Below are positions 25,401-38,739 of a stretch of DNA of 64,000 bases, one piece after another. Within the stretch, counting starts at the first letter, position 1. Each line of letters opens with the position of its first letter. The DNA is from Ascaris suum (Eukaryota > Nematoda > Chromadorea > Rhabditida > Ascarididae). A program made the position numbers and the translations under genes. The stretch is from assembly GCA_013433145.1 (NCBI GenBank), contig CM024178.1, positions 4,015,260-4,079,259 of the forward strand. Reading direction: 5' to 3'. A model generated the notes under the pieces. That model was given only the letters and a program-made list of their open reading frames with translations. It ran no database searches and was not told the DNA's origin.

Positions 25401-28400
25401 TCATGCAAATTCAGCACTTATATGAAAATATAATCGCGCTGATGCGCGCACTCATCATGGCTCCAGTCATTTCTATGACTGTTTTGGAAGCTCGACGGTT
25501 CATTCAGTATGAATGTTGGCGTTCGTTTTCTTGCATTGATAACGTGTATTGCGTGTTATGCATGATTACAGCTATTGCGACGCGTGTTATACTCATACGT
25601 TGCATTTTTATATAATGGTGTGGTTGTTCAAGACGTAAAATATGTCACAGTATTATAAGGATGACAGAGAAATGTTTGTATTTATTATACTTCGCAAAAA
25701 ATGTGCGCACAAATGCATTGAAAATTCCGACTTTCATGAGGTTTTACTAGATAGTATTCCCGAACATCGCCGTAAGCTCTCTCCCACATTGAAGTTGGAG
25801 GATCCGTATGCTTCATAATGCTTCATCGGAGAATGGAACATGCTCCATACATATACGAAGACTTTACTGCAAATTAGATATGCTCAAACCATCCAGTTTT
25901 CATTACACAAGCGCTCATGTGAAAACTGCGACCTGTGCAGGTTGGGGCTAATTAAGCAGTACTATATTAATCGATTTTTAGGGTTAAGAAGGCTAACTAC
26001 ACTATCGTTTTGCAGATCGGTCCTACTGCCTTATAAACCACACCGTTCCACAGCAGTCTTCTACAGTAATCTGCAATATGCTTGCAACTATCTAGCCGAA
26101 TATTGCAACGCCGAAAGCGCAGCGAAATTTAGAAAAATGTGTTTGATTATTGCTGCTCGCACATGTCTGACTGCAGTTGCTTCGTGCGATCGTCCTCGTT
26201 TTCTTTTCTCTTCGACTGAACTATCATAACTGATTGAAAAATTTGTTGCAAATTGCACACAGTGGTCATATAAAGATGTTGACAATCGCAGTGTTTTGTT
26301 CAAATAATCCAAGCTCATCATCTCTTTTCATACTGTCCTGAAATATGCCTCTGAATTATGGCGGAGTTTGATGCAAACGGGAACAAATTCAATCTGGATT
26401 TGTTTAGGAATGTTTAAAGACATCCCATGCATAACAAAATTTGCATATTTCATTGGTTCCATGAAGAAATTCATCCAGCAAGTAAAATTCTTTGAGCGAA
26501 CAACGACGTTGTGTTGCATACGAGTTGTTTTCCCGCCCTAGTAGCGACTGGGAATAGAACCAGGATTTAAGCAGGATATGGCCTGGTCATATGCCGCTTC
26601 CGGCTAATTTGAAGTAACTTCTCCGATCAATACTGGGCTTGACTCACTTCCATGCTATCATGGGTAGAAAGTGGTGTCGGTCCCGGTGGTGATCACGATG
26701 GCTCCAGTATTTTAATAAAGCCCTAGTGCGTGCTATGTGACTCAAAATTACGACTGGCTGGAAGCAAGGCACTCCACAAAAGAGTTTGAAGGCGCTATAT
26801 AGTAATCTTAATCGGCCACTCGTTGGTAAAATACGATGCATCTGAACTAAATAATGAAGTGACTAGAGTTCTGCTAAACTTTGTTTGTTCGAGAAAAGTG
26901 GGTGCAAACACCACCAACAGATTTCAGGCACTAAGTGAAATGACTAAACATCGTCTCTAAGCGGTCACCTTGGTATAGCTATTTAACATGAACAGGAAAC
27001 TGTTGCCTCCTGTTACCTGCTAGGCGGAAGTAGTAAAAATACGGTAACAGTGCACAGATTACTTAGCGGGTCACGCACTGAATTATCACTGATAGGATAT
27101 TGTCGTGACTTGACTAGCAGTACGCTGAAAATGGTCACAAAGGTGCAGATGAAGGCAACGATGATGGAATGATCAATCCACTAAGCAAACGGCCAAGCAG
27201 ACATCCAGAAACAAAGACACGAGGCTTAGTAATGCGTGTTGATCGCGTAACGCATGGATTTTGCGGCAATTTTTTTCATCTGCCAATAATTCATCGCTTA
27301 TGAAACTAAATTTTGCAATTAGTGAATAGAAAATAGGCGAATAAAATATAAAAATGCTCAAAGCCTCACGTCACCTGAAGTTGTTCGCTGAACAAATTGA
27401 GGCACGCCCTGAAACCGAGGACGCTATATTTCCATGCTGTCTTCTTTGAATTTTGCCGAAAGCGCGAGCGAATTATATGAATGGCTGATGCGCATAAAAC
27501 GGCACTATATTTCAATAATGTCACGGGATTTTTCTTCTTTCCATATGGTGGGCAGCATCTCTAGGAATATACAAATTAAATGAGGAGTTGAAGTTTCCGA
27601 AATTTTAAATTACATCCTTTTCATCGCCACAATGCTATCCTCACCGCTGAGGCTGGCCGCGTGACCTTCCGCCAATGCGAAAGAGCATTTCATGCCAAAG
27701 AGACAAAAAAGAAACGTCTCAGGGCGCGGAACTGATTGTTAAACCTCCTGCCTCTAGATCCGATCCTCTAAATTTCCGTTCATTTTGTACAGTAGGTTTT
27801 GCTGGACAAACCGTATCAAAGTACACTGTAGAAATGAAAATAAAAACATAAAAATCTCGGCAAATGAACGAGTTTATATATATGAAAGCTCCGGTTTCGA
27901 CGCAAAAGGCCCTCATCGCTAATTATGGACATCTTCCTCAGAAACGCCAACCGGAAGAAATCAGACGATCCCCAATGTGAATAGTTGCTTGATATCACAA
28001 AAAGGTTGAGAAATTGAGCTATTTCATTGCCCAAAAGAACATTTCTTTTCCACGGAAAGCATGAGATATCCTGATGGAATGCACGTAGAACATCTAGGAA
28101 CAGATGGGAAGAAAAAAAGGAGAGAGGGCGAGTTTTTCCACCGTACCTTCCACAAGAAATACCGAACGAAGATCCATTCAATCCAAATTCAGCTCTCGTC
28201 AGCGTTATTTGAAGGAGGTGTGCACTAATAGAGGGATGCAAAATGCCCAGAGAGTATCGCTGCAAAAGTCCAAGTCTTACAATATGCGTTGAAAAGTAGT
28301 GCTGCAAAACATCGGAGGAAAAATCGCATTAAACAAGGTGTTGATAAATTAGAAATACAGCTATGCGGTGATTTTGGCTGTATTAGAGAACGAAATGACG

Positions 28401-31400
28401 ATGAACTTTGCAGACCGTATTGGCTATGTGGTTTGCAATAAGTTGCTTAACGGTGATTGGCCCCAAGGAAGTGAGTCGCGAACACATTATTACTGTGAAA
28501 CTTCACCGGTCATTTCGAGAAAACGAACAAACGGTAAGTAAACCTATCACCGGAAATACTCATTTAATGTTACTTCAGTGCTGCTAATTGTGTGACACCT
28601 TCCCGTTCGAATATAAGAAGTTTCTCGCGCGCAACTGTGCATCAATGATCTTCTATCTGGAATATTACCATCTATATCGTCATGACAGTTGGAGCACTTG
28701 CGGAGTAATTGAGAATTGAGTACAATTCTATCTGTGAATGCTCGGGTTATGTGCATTTCAGAGGTAACAGCGATCGGCAATTAAAAAGAGGGGCAAAATC
28801 ATCAGTCTTGCAGTCATAGATCTGTCCTCAAATAGAAATTATAGCACTCATTAATGTAGTAGTTGAAGGTGGAAGTAGTGTAGTGCACTTCAACTATTGC
28901 TCTTCGGAGTTCACCACTACCCTCCCGCCGGCCCCCACAGGTGCCCCCGTGGTTTTTGTCATCTCTGTGAGGGATATTAGAAGGGCGAACTCTGCGGTCA
29001 CAAGCTGAAAAAAAAAATTCACCATTAAATCACAGAATACGGGAAACTGCATGGTGCGGGATGTTGGAGTGCGAAACGCCGAAAGGCAACATTGCGCACA
29101 CGTGTTCACAGAGAAATAACAGTTTATCGTGGAAGACGATATCGAGGTAATGTGGACACAGTCGGAAAGCATTGTGGGATCCCTGCCAAAAATTAAAGCA
29201 CACTAGTCCTAAGAACTTAACTAGATGGCACACATGTCTCATTTTGCATCGCTTTCGTAGCGGTAAAGTGGCCTCCACTACACTTTGCAACACAACATAA
29301 CATTATCGCAGTCCTTCTCATTAGCCACGAAGAGTTCCTTCCTTTGCATGCTGCCCTTAAAACTTTGCTACCACCTGCATTTAACGAAGCATGCAACTGC
29401 ACCTTGGGCCGCGGTTTCTAAGTCAGACGACTTGCCAAAGATGCGCTAAGATTGCAACTTTTCAAGAGTTATTCTTATTGCAGCTTCCCATGAAAACGGT
29501 AAGCACAATAGCGTGAACGACGTGAAACGTCTCATGACAGAACCCGAGCGTTTTCCAACCTTCCGCCCCATCGAGGTACTCCCACAGGCTAGAAGGTGCC
29601 CGTATTCCGCGAGAGTTTGATTCATCATTTAACATGGCGGAGCTCCCTTCCAAATACTGTGCACACACTTATGCGAACATCGCAAATGGTTGAGGTATGC
29701 TTGCAAATGGACGATAGAGATACTCATTCAACAATTTTGCGAGAACGTCGCAAAATCGGCCTATGTGCGCCGTTCGTTCGTGGTTAAAGGATGAGTTATG
29801 AGGTACTAATCAAATAATAAGCTTTCAAATGAACGGTATTTCACGAAGGAATTTTGAAAGCGAATATGGTTCTTGTGGAGGGTGTGAATTACATTTTCAT
29901 TTTTCAACATGAACCGGTGCAACTCATGTTTGCAAATAACTTGCACCTATGAAGCAGTTCTTTTACCTCGCTGTTTCATATCACAAAATGGCTTGTGGCA
30001 TTAAATACATAACAAGTAGAATCGCCAGCGGAAAGCTCAAAGGCGGCGGGAAAAGAAGCAAAGTTGACAGAAAAAGAATACTATGTTTGCACCGTCATTC
30101 GACCCCTGGGTGCATGATTTTTCATCGCATGCTACGGATGGCAACCGAGCAGGCGAATGTCGATTGGAAACGGAAATTTCACTCAATTTTTACCTACCGA
30201 AATTTGGCCTTTATTGAATGCCTTCCTTCGTCTGCGAAATTCAGTCGGTTTCAATCGGATTCCGGTTGCAAGTGAATACTTTCGGCTGGTTATCAAGCCG
30301 GAGGAATTTTAATTTGTTGCCACTACTATCAGGTGCAACGCTTATTAATCCCCATAAACATCAACAGATGATCTTGCGTGTTTGCTCGCTTACTGAATGA
30401 ACGGATCGAAAAGCACCAGCGAATTTTGTCGAAGAGGACAATGTGCTACTAATTACCATATGTTTCTATAAGTAGACGAAATCAAAAGACTGCAGGAATG
30501 GGCATCAGTGCGTTCAAAGGTGTGTCAAAGGTTGAAGTAGTGTCGCGCGCCTGGGAAAGAGCACACGCATTCCAACTGGGAGTGAAAATCCGAGGGTCTT
30601 GCCAACACGGACTATTGTTGTTTTGTTGCATGGGAACACACTGATGAAGTGAGTTAAACAGGCTCTTCTTGCAGGTATATTATTTACTAAATAAATGTGT
30701 GCATGTTGCATCTATAAAAGCGACGCGTAGTCACGTCAGGGTCGAAATGGAGGTTGCAACCGATGTAGTAGGCTGTCTTGATGGATGTGTCGCCTTGTTC
30801 ACACATTACAACCCCAAGTTTGTACATCTAGATGCAAGAATGTCGCTTCTATCATTCTATATTCCGACGCACGTCAACTTGGTTCGTCATTCATCACATG
30901 AGTTTTTGGCTTGCTTTATAGCAGTTTTGTGCACCAACTTTGCCGGAACCCCTCGGAATTGGACAGAGATAATAACGTAATTCCAATAACTCAAAAGAAC
31001 TTAACTACGAAACATATCATTAGGCCTGAAATCTAGAAGGTCACAATTCTAATCCAAAAAGTTCAGCATGCAAGTTTAGTCTCGTCGGCTTATAAATCGA
31101 CTGGAAACCTGGGAAACATAGAGGCTAAAAATTTGATAAATAATGTGAGTATAGATATGAAGTAAACTTCGGCTGGCAAGACCAGTTCGACCACCTCAAT
31201 TTCGGTCCATCACTCGATGCAGCCAATGGTGGAGGGTGTATAAAATACGTATGCAGACAAAGGAGAGCGCCAAGCGTAAGGCTAAACAAAGGCTCATGAT
31301 GGAAATGGAACGGCTGCACCGGTTTGACCAATGCAGTTTTCCTTGGTGGTTTGTGTCTGCCAGTAGACCAGTATACAACCCCTAAGCGTCCTTTTCGCTC

Positions 31401-31781
31401 GACACTTAGACGACAGCGTTGCTTTCGATGGTTTATATGCCTCGATGGCTGCTCAGTTTATAAAATTAGGATATCAGTACTTGCGAGTGCGAAAAGCGCA
31501 TGTTGTTCTGATCTTTCGGAAATGCGCTTCTCCGCTAATGGAATAAATCATGGGATGCAGCTTGTTGTTGATAATGCATGTTCTGTGATCTTTTTCCTTG
31601 CAAGTCTAGTTGCAGAACCTATGCAAACTATGAAATCAGATAGCCTTTCGGAGGGAGAAGGCGGAGGGTGGAGGTGCGTTTTATGTACGTGCGCGTGCAC
31701 ATCATATACGGTTGCCTGCCTGGATATGTACATATCGTTCAAATGTAAAAACATAAGTTTTTGGCACGTTTCGGTTCTCAG
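19498..31781. other. Long stretch without a supported gene (PiT 5' region and intergenic)
   Basis: The 12 kb holds the unseen PiT 5' exon or exons, its promoter, and probably upstream exons of the membrane-protein gene to the right. I saw only weak candidates: a possible minus-strand 5' exon ending at a GTGAGT donor near 20443, a 37-nt plus-strand segment flanked by ATTCAG and GTGTTT at 20882-20918, and a laminin-G-like fragment near 24.6 kb. One copy of a dispersed repeat lies at 28.9-29.17 kb. None of the open frames of 60-108 residues has recognisable homology. Confidence 0.5.
28904..29170 (+). repeat. Dispersed repeat, copy 1 (old transposable-element fragment)
   Basis: This segment aligns over about 260 bp, with small gaps, to the reverse complement of 40660-41049. 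Both share TTCGGAG(T/C)TCACC at one end, a central CACCATTAAATCACAGAATACG block, and AACAGTTTATCGTG near the other end. I estimate roughly 75% identity by eye. Copy 1 lies in intergenic DNA and copy 2 upstream of the GLUT promoter. Class is unknown: no terminal inverted repeat or target duplication was recognised. Confidence 0.75.
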
Positions 31782-34700
31782 ATGTCATGTAGTGGCGCCG
31801 TTTTCACGAAATTTGGCTGCTGGGGAGGCTGGAAATGTTACCGTCCAAGTTACTTTACCATCTACTATACTTCACTTAAAAGGTTTGTTACCTATATTTT
31901 ATGATGACCATCACCAGCTTATGTACGTTGAAAATGATCAGCCTTTATGACTCGATGGCGTTTGCAGCATAACATTTTCCCGTCTGAATGACGTTTATCG
32001 TTCATTCTTTGCGAATGCAAATTGTGGTCAGTTTTAAGGAACCATCACGTAATTAGCAGCAACTCTAAACTCCAGATGTTATGCACGTTTTGCAGGTTAG
32101 ATTCCAGAGAAGACAAAAATTCTTGGCCTCTAGGATCGATCCGCATATCGTATGGATGAAGAGATAGGCGTACTGCTCCTAAAAATCTTCACTTGCCACT
32201 GCTTTCATAAACTGACGCATAATTGTCATTGCTCTTTCAACAATACCAACCAGCATAAAATTTGATACTTTTAAGAGTCTATCTGTGATAGTGAGAGAAG
32301 TGGCTTCGTATTGCTGTAGAAAGCTTGGCCGACAGCCCGAAGTCATTCCTCGCCACATCTAGCCACGTTCTGGAAGAAGTTTGTGACTGATTTTGGACTC
32401 AGATCGGACTTTATTTTTGGCGCAGTAATTATCTCGAGAGTGCCTGTAGAAGCCAGCAATAAGCAAACTCGTTTAAATCAGTTATTAAATTTTCCAGCAT
32501 AGCGAAAGCGATGGATGTCGGACGGACGTCAAAATTTACAGGAAAGGTGCCGACTTGTTACTGGATTTTTATTGTTCCACTGAAGCACTTAACAAAGGCG
32601 ATCGCTCGGACTGGCTATTGAACATGCTGTCAGACAACAAAAATAAGCATGAACTTATGTTATCGAAAGAAGCCATTAAATATGGTGAGGATTAAAACAC
32701 TGACTGGAACAGGGCGCTTCGTACTGAAGATCCCACTTTAATTCCCTCTCTTCCACATCTCTGAGCACTCTCCCATCGAACTGAGAAGCCATTTGAGCTC
32801 TAAGCCCCACAGGAGACAAATTCTTAGGTTGTGTTCGGTTCATGTCTCAGTCTCTGTATAACAATAACCTCACAATTCCTCTTCAAGAAAATGAGACTTT
32901 GAGATGACATCAAGCGTTTTGGGAGTTAGTCTCTCTTATTTGGCGCATTAGAATATCCAACCATTTGCCCAAATTTTATCGCTGCTGCCACCTTCGACAA
33001 ATTAATTGGGGAATCCTGTGGCTTTTACTTAATTCTGCACACGCCTGTGTCAATACTACTTGCCTATATTTACTGATTACTTGTGCCAGGTGTACAATTT
33101 TTTCAATGATTTCATCAAACATTCTTACCAATGATTTCATCAAATATTTGATATTTAGCATTCATCAGTGCCGACATTAGAACATTTATCAATCGCCTAT
33201 ATCATAATAATATGAATATTGACCAGCACAATCAATCTGTTCACGAGCTACCCTTATAACTTGCCTAATGTTTGTTAGTGAGTTGCATCACCAGTTAATC
33301 TGCATTGATAATCTCTGCCAACTATGCAGCACTCACCATTCGCATCATCTTCACAAGCTTCACCATCACGTATATGACTCGCTGTCCTGTATCGACAGTC
33401 TTCGATAAAGAAAAAACATCTTCGTCGGGGTTGAGTGTATTATCTTTGCAAGGTACCGGTGTGACAGATAATTGATGAGCACTGTATCTGGGCAAGTGAA
33501 ACATAAGCCAGAAGGGTAAAAAGCCCTGGCCCACGTCCTCAGTAGAGCACGGCCAGTCACGTCCGATCTCAAGACTCCACTGCATCTTCACGCGTGGTGT
33601 GCTCACAGTTTATCCGTTCGGGCGAGTGAAATCAACGCTATGCTTGCGCCTTCCTCTACATCCTCTTTCCTCCCCCTCTTCCTCGTTGCCTTTCAGTTTG
33701 TCTGTTAACAGAAAGACAGAAACAGCAATTTCGATCCATCCATTATAGCATCACTGAATCGATTCTTCGGCGGACTATTTAACAGATGCGAGAGAGTGAA
33801 CAACATCATCTGCAGCAAAAGTTACTGAGTGTAGCACTAAGAGTTACGGTAGCAACAAGAGCCATTACAGCGGAAGTGTTTTAGGATGGCAGCTGCCTTT
33901 GCCTTATTTCAGAATGCGCACCTCTATAGCCCTCCTTTAAACGATAATCTATCGCGAGGACTGAGACTTGCGGAGAGCAAACTCGCAAAGTTCTTGCACA
34001 GCTTGCTGAAATTCATACGAGCACATAGCGCTCTCATTTCCCCTCCCCAGCCCCTACTGCTCTAACAAATAACAGCAGCAAAATGCGGCTCGTAAAATGT
34101 AACAAACGTTATTTCAGAAGAGGCAAATAGGGATTTTAAAAGGGATCTGTTCGTGCAAAAAGAAGCCACGCGTATTCGTCGTTCTCTGGAACCTTCGCAA
34201 TCCACAGTCGCTAACGAAACAACACCGCTGCTAAACGCTGTGCACTGGAGCGACCAATTTATCATGGGACACTTCAGGTTAGTAGATGTGTGTCTCCGCT
34301 CATAAATAGTTAGATTTAAAAGTTTCCGAGTCCGGGTAGACGGAACAGTGCTCGTACGATGCACACTTTCTGTTTATTGTGAGAGTCAGAAATGTTACGA
34401 ACTACGCGACAAGCCTGTTTGAGAGTTCGATGTTAAGGATAGGGCTGACATGAATGTGGAGAAGGGGTTGGTATAAACGTGGAGAATTTGCTGATAGAGA
34501 GGACTGGCTAGAAGGAATATAGAGAATGTGCCGTCACGAAAAGTCCACCTCGCCGAAAAACGCCTTGCTGAACCCGACTTCGTCGACTTTTGACCACTTT
34601 TTCAATCGAGTGGTGTAATGGACGGGATTTTAAAATGTTCTCATTTTGGTCAATTCATCAGGCGTTGTTCAAATGTTGTCATTTGGGCCACATACATACG

Positions 34701-37700
34701 CTTTTTTCGATGCGTTAAATTAGTATGGGTAAATATCCCCTTGTACGACACGTTTCGCCTTCACCAGTTTCACTTTCTACTACCGGATGGAAACCTACGA
34801 ACATTTGGTTGATGTTACCTATAACCAATATGTGTCGCATACTGCTCAAAGGTCTTGAAAAGTAGCGTAAACAAATGCGTTGGGAGAGAGGAATAAAACA
34901 GTGATGCTTCGAGAGCGATCTGTGTACTCACGCCATAGATGATGGGTTGCACACGTTGCTGTGCTTTTTCCATGCGATGGTTGCGTGGCGCGTTTGCAAT
35001 AATCATTCAAAAAATTGGATACGTAGATTTCATAACAGACCCCAGTAGAAAGTGATGCAACACCATATCTGACTACGATGAGGAGCGAGCACCATGCAAT
35101 CTTCAGAGGTTGTCCATAGAGTTCAGCTTTGTGCTGAATTATAATTTGAGAGACAAGCAGAATAACAACGAACTGCAATGGAATCAATTTTTGCAATGAA
35201 CTTCAAAGAAATTAATGAGGCGTTGGCCTCACTCCACTTCAGCGCTAATGGATCGGTGAGCACTTGAGCAGATCTGTCTTATCGCTTATCAGAACTATCT
35301 GTGTGAACCTACAATCCAGTTCATCTTTTCACATACACCGGATTTTTCAGTTTCTTAAAGAAAGGAGGAATTAGCTATGACATCTAGGACGATGTAGTGG
35401 CACAAGTACACAACCCTTCCTGCTTTTTACAGATGGTATGTACTGGTTATTCTGGCTGTATTCGTTTTCCTGTTAGTAGCGGCAGTTATCGTCACTTGCT
35501 ATTTCGACTGTCAAAATCGACGTACCCGATTACCACATGCTTCTCGACACGGCCGGCCAGTCCTTGCAACCTCACAAGCCTCTTCGCATCCCCTCCTCAG
35601 CGATGATGTAAGTTGTCGATTGCACTCTTTTTTCATTGTTGTATGCGGCTTCACCGGATGATCTAACAAAAAAGAATGATCTGTATAAGGTTCTATGACA
35701 CCACTAACTCAATGAAGCCCTCTCCGTGTGTGAAGCAGTCATAGAACATCAACTGATAAATCCGTAAGGACCATTTTTAGCAAATGCAGTTCCAGCTTAA
35801 AATTTTCCTCTCTCGAAAAAAACTTAGTCGATGATAGTTCAAGCAAAAAATCGTCTCACTCGACCACCTGTTCCAAGTCAACTAATCAGCAATCTCGAGG
35901 AATGGAAATATTAAAGGCACCAGAATAATTATGGATCCGTTTGCCGACGGTCAACACGAGTCTTGCTAGTGAGAGGGCACATTATGGGTTGAACAGTTTG
36001 TTATTGAAGCGGAATTCCTAAAACAAGTGGCAATTAATAATTTCCTAAGCAAACAGTGCAAGCTATCAGATTCAGTGCGAGTTTGCATTTCAGTCGACGC
36101 AGGAATCAGCTGCAACTCCGGTCGAGCGAGGGAGTCTAAAGCACAGGCTTATGATCGAAGCTCATCAGTCTGTCTCCGAGACATCGAAGTCACTCACTGA
36201 GACAAATCAAAGTTGCTTTCTTTTACCTTTCCATCCACTTGATTTCAGAGGTTTTCAAACTGATTGTTTTTCATCATAATGTCGATGCCTTACGCGTCGT
36301 TTTTCCCTTTCGTCGAAGGAATCTATCGAAAGAAACCTTGCACACCGTCCGATTCTCCCATTGCATTCTGCCTCCGAATGCGTCAAATTTTCAAGTAGGC
36401 TCTGATCTAAAACTGTCACACTATTTGCAGTTTGCAAAAACACTACAAACATTGCAATATTTTAAATCTTAAGCAAAGACTATAATGTTATAGGCTTTGC
36501 AATCTTGCAAATATTGTACATTAGTTTGCAAAGTCATAAAAATATATTACAATACTGTTGGCCCTTATAAATCCATTGCTTATTTTTGTTTTTATTTTTG
36601 AAAGCAGTAGGTAGGTGAATGACTGCCATCGATATATCTTGGTGCGAATTGTTGGGAACTGATTGCCATTTGACTTTAACTTCGATGCTTTCTTTTGAAG
36701 GGTTGTATGACGCCTGCTAGAAATACGGGGAAATTGGTTTCTATTCAAATCTATTCATTAACTGCAGCGACGCCTTCCTAGCAAAATGTTGATTCCGATT
36801 CAGCACAGCACTACCTCACTATCTATTGTTTTACGGCAACATTTAATATCCTATCAGTAGCATGCGCTCTAAAAATATTCAATATTTAATACCAATGATG
36901 AGTTAGAGACTATCTTTCGCCTGCTTGAGTAAAGATTACACCTCATTGTCTGTAAGCAAAGCGAGAAGTTGCATCAATGAAAGGGCACTCACACGAGTAG
37001 ATAGGATTTCCCATTTTTTTAAATACAGCAGGGGTCTAGGGTGGAAAAACCTCTTGTATTTTTCTGCTTCATAAGCCGTTATAGGTCACGTTGTCGAGCT
37101 ATTCAGTTGTGAACGAATAACTGCCGCATCTTTTGCATACCTCATGAATCAACCATTAAGCAGTCAAGGTCTTCAGTAAAAATGTTGCGTGCAAGGCAAC
37201 AGCTTATCGAACATATGACACCTATGGAGTCGAAAGCATCACTGCCATCTGCAACTCGAGGTGCGCTTGAGGAAATAAAGATTGTCCGGGAAAAAAATGT
37301 TGGCAGTTCAAAAACAGCAACTGATCAGTACTCTAATCCGCCTTCTTTGTTGGCAACGGCTCGGCTAGCCGATGGTGATGAAGAAACACCTCTGGAAGCA
37401 ATACAAGAAACACCTCTCAGCACACCGAGTTCAACGCCTATGCAAACACCTTCCAAAATAGCAGAATCGGATCTTAAAACGGCTTCTGGAAAAACGGTGA
37501 GTGCTTTATGTTTGCTTTGTCCAATTTAACATCACAATGATGATGTCATATGATGGTAGATATTTCCTCAGCGGAAATGTTCTTACAATATTGTTTGAAT
37601 TATGGGTGCGTGATTTTGCTTTAAAACGAATTTGTACCCCATGAAGTGTCTTGTTACGAAATAATTCGAAAACGTTTACAGTTCATTTACTGCAATTTAT

Positions 37701-38436
37701 TGGCTATAAAATTTGAAGAGATCGCTTGAGACGCGAAACTTTTATGACAGAATTAGGTTTGTTGCCGCTAGGAGAAATTTCAGCATGAAGCCAAGAGAGT
37801 GACAGGCTGTGGGATTCATATATAGGATCTCCCAGAAATTGAAGCGTAAGCGATCGGCGCTAACATATATTCAAACTTTGCAAGGGACGAGGAGAGAGAG
37901 GAGAGGGGGGAGGGGAGGGGATTAGTATAGTGACTCCGTCCTCTGATTTGTCCGAAAGTCATTTATAAATTTACAACGATAATCTTGTTGGATTATAAAA
38001 AAAGCAATCGACATTTTTAGAGGCCGCCAATTCGCTGCAAAATCCCGCCAGTTAATATCAGACGGGCAAATTTGAACAGTGTTTCTTTTTTCGCAGATTT
38101 ATTTGCAAATGAGCAATTGCACTAAACGTTTTTTCCATTATCGTCAGCTGCCTTCATTTGCAACAGAAAACGAAGTTTAGTTTGCTTCATGTGGATCACA
38201 TGTAACGTTGCTTGCCTTTTTGATAGTTTATACTTTTGCTTCGATTAATCACTCTTGAATCCTCCACGCTTTTGCAACGATAGGATGACGTTGGAAGTGT
38301 TTTCGGGCTCAATTGGATTTGGCATCTTGCTTTAATTGTTCCCTTTCAAATGTTCCAGGAATCCGAAACACTTGAAGAAGAATCGGATGATGAGCCATCA
38401 GTCGCAAAGTCCATTACGGGAAGGTTAAGTAGCTGA
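31782..38436 (+). CDS. Unrecognised single-pass transmembrane protein with long acidic tail, 3' part of gene
   Basis: Proposed exons: 31782-31882, 34724-34807, 35243-35255, 35433-35607, 36094-36211, 37177-37496 and 38359-38436 (stop TGA). All have AG acceptors and GT donors, and every junction keeps frame, giving 296 residues plus stop. The first two exons would be extracellular (NVTVQVTLPSTILHLK, then WVNIPLYDTFRLHQF). A membrane helix follows (WYVLVILAVFVFLLVAAVIV), then a Cys/Arg stop-transfer patch (CYFDCQNRRTR). The cytosolic tail of about 215 residues is rich in Ser, Thr, Pro and acid, with repeated ETPL motifs and an ESETLEEESDDE cluster near the C-terminus. I do not recognise the family. 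Upstream exons must exist left of 31782. The last four exons are fairly secure by phase and composition; the first two are tentative. The last exon could instead splice on at AAG|GTTAAGT (38428). Confidence 0.55.
35243..35255 (+). CDS. 13-nt microexon in the transmembrane-protein gene
   Basis: CGCTAATGGATCG is flanked by a strong acceptor (CCACTTCAG) and a good donor (GTGAGC). It supplies exactly the phase shift (in phase 1, out phase 2) needed to join exon 34724-34807 to exon 35433-35607, reading TFALMDRWYV just before the membrane helix. Short exons of this kind are known in nematodes. It rests on sequence and phase only. Confidence 0.45.
37889..37921 (+). repeat. Purine-only tract, G-rich (33 bp)
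   Basis: An uninterrupted GA tract ends in GGGGGG, GGGG and GGGG runs, in the last intron of the transmembrane-protein gene. It could form triplex or quadruplex DNA. Confidence 0.7.
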
Positions 38437-38632
38437 AGTTTTCCGCTCAATTGCACATATGGCACCTATCAGAAATTATTGCGTTTCCTCATCGTTTGGT
38501 AATACTATCAGCCGGTAATCTCAGTCCTAAGGGCAAGACTTTCTTATCAAATGGTATCAGTGATGCATGACCTTCATTATCTATTGGTTATCTGTTATTG
38601 CTCGTCTAGTGTTTACATAGCGGGTCTTTGCC

Positions 38633-38655
38633 AAAAAAAAAAAAAAAAAAAAAAA
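38633..38655. repeat. Poly-A run of 23
   Basis: An uninterrupted A23 about 200 bp downstream of the TGA at 38436. It may be a retroposon tail or simple slippage; no element body was recognised in front of it. Confidence 0.7.
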
Positions 38656-38727
38656 CTGAAAGCACAATTGTAAGCTGCAAACTGGGAGACAACTGACCGC
38701 ATTGTTTTAACCGTCACCAAATACGGG

Positions 38728-38733
38728 AATAAA
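38728..38733 (+). promoter_or_regulatory. Candidate polyadenylation signal of the transmembrane-protein gene
   Basis: AATAAA about 290 nt downstream of the TGA at 38434-38436. It is consistent with 38359-38436 being the last coding exon. Confidence 0.35.
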
Positions 38734-38739
38734 ACCTCG

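Noticed and set aside
31324..31950. 208-residue plus-strand open frame as a single-exon gene
   Set aside because: Most of it is low in coding character and unlike any family. Only 31782-31882, bounded by splice signals, was kept as a tentative exon.
36495..36532. CTTTGCAA...TTGCAAAG inverted repeat as a small hairpin RNA
   Set aside because: The stem is 8 bp with a long AT-rich loop, inside an intron; too weak for a microRNA precursor.
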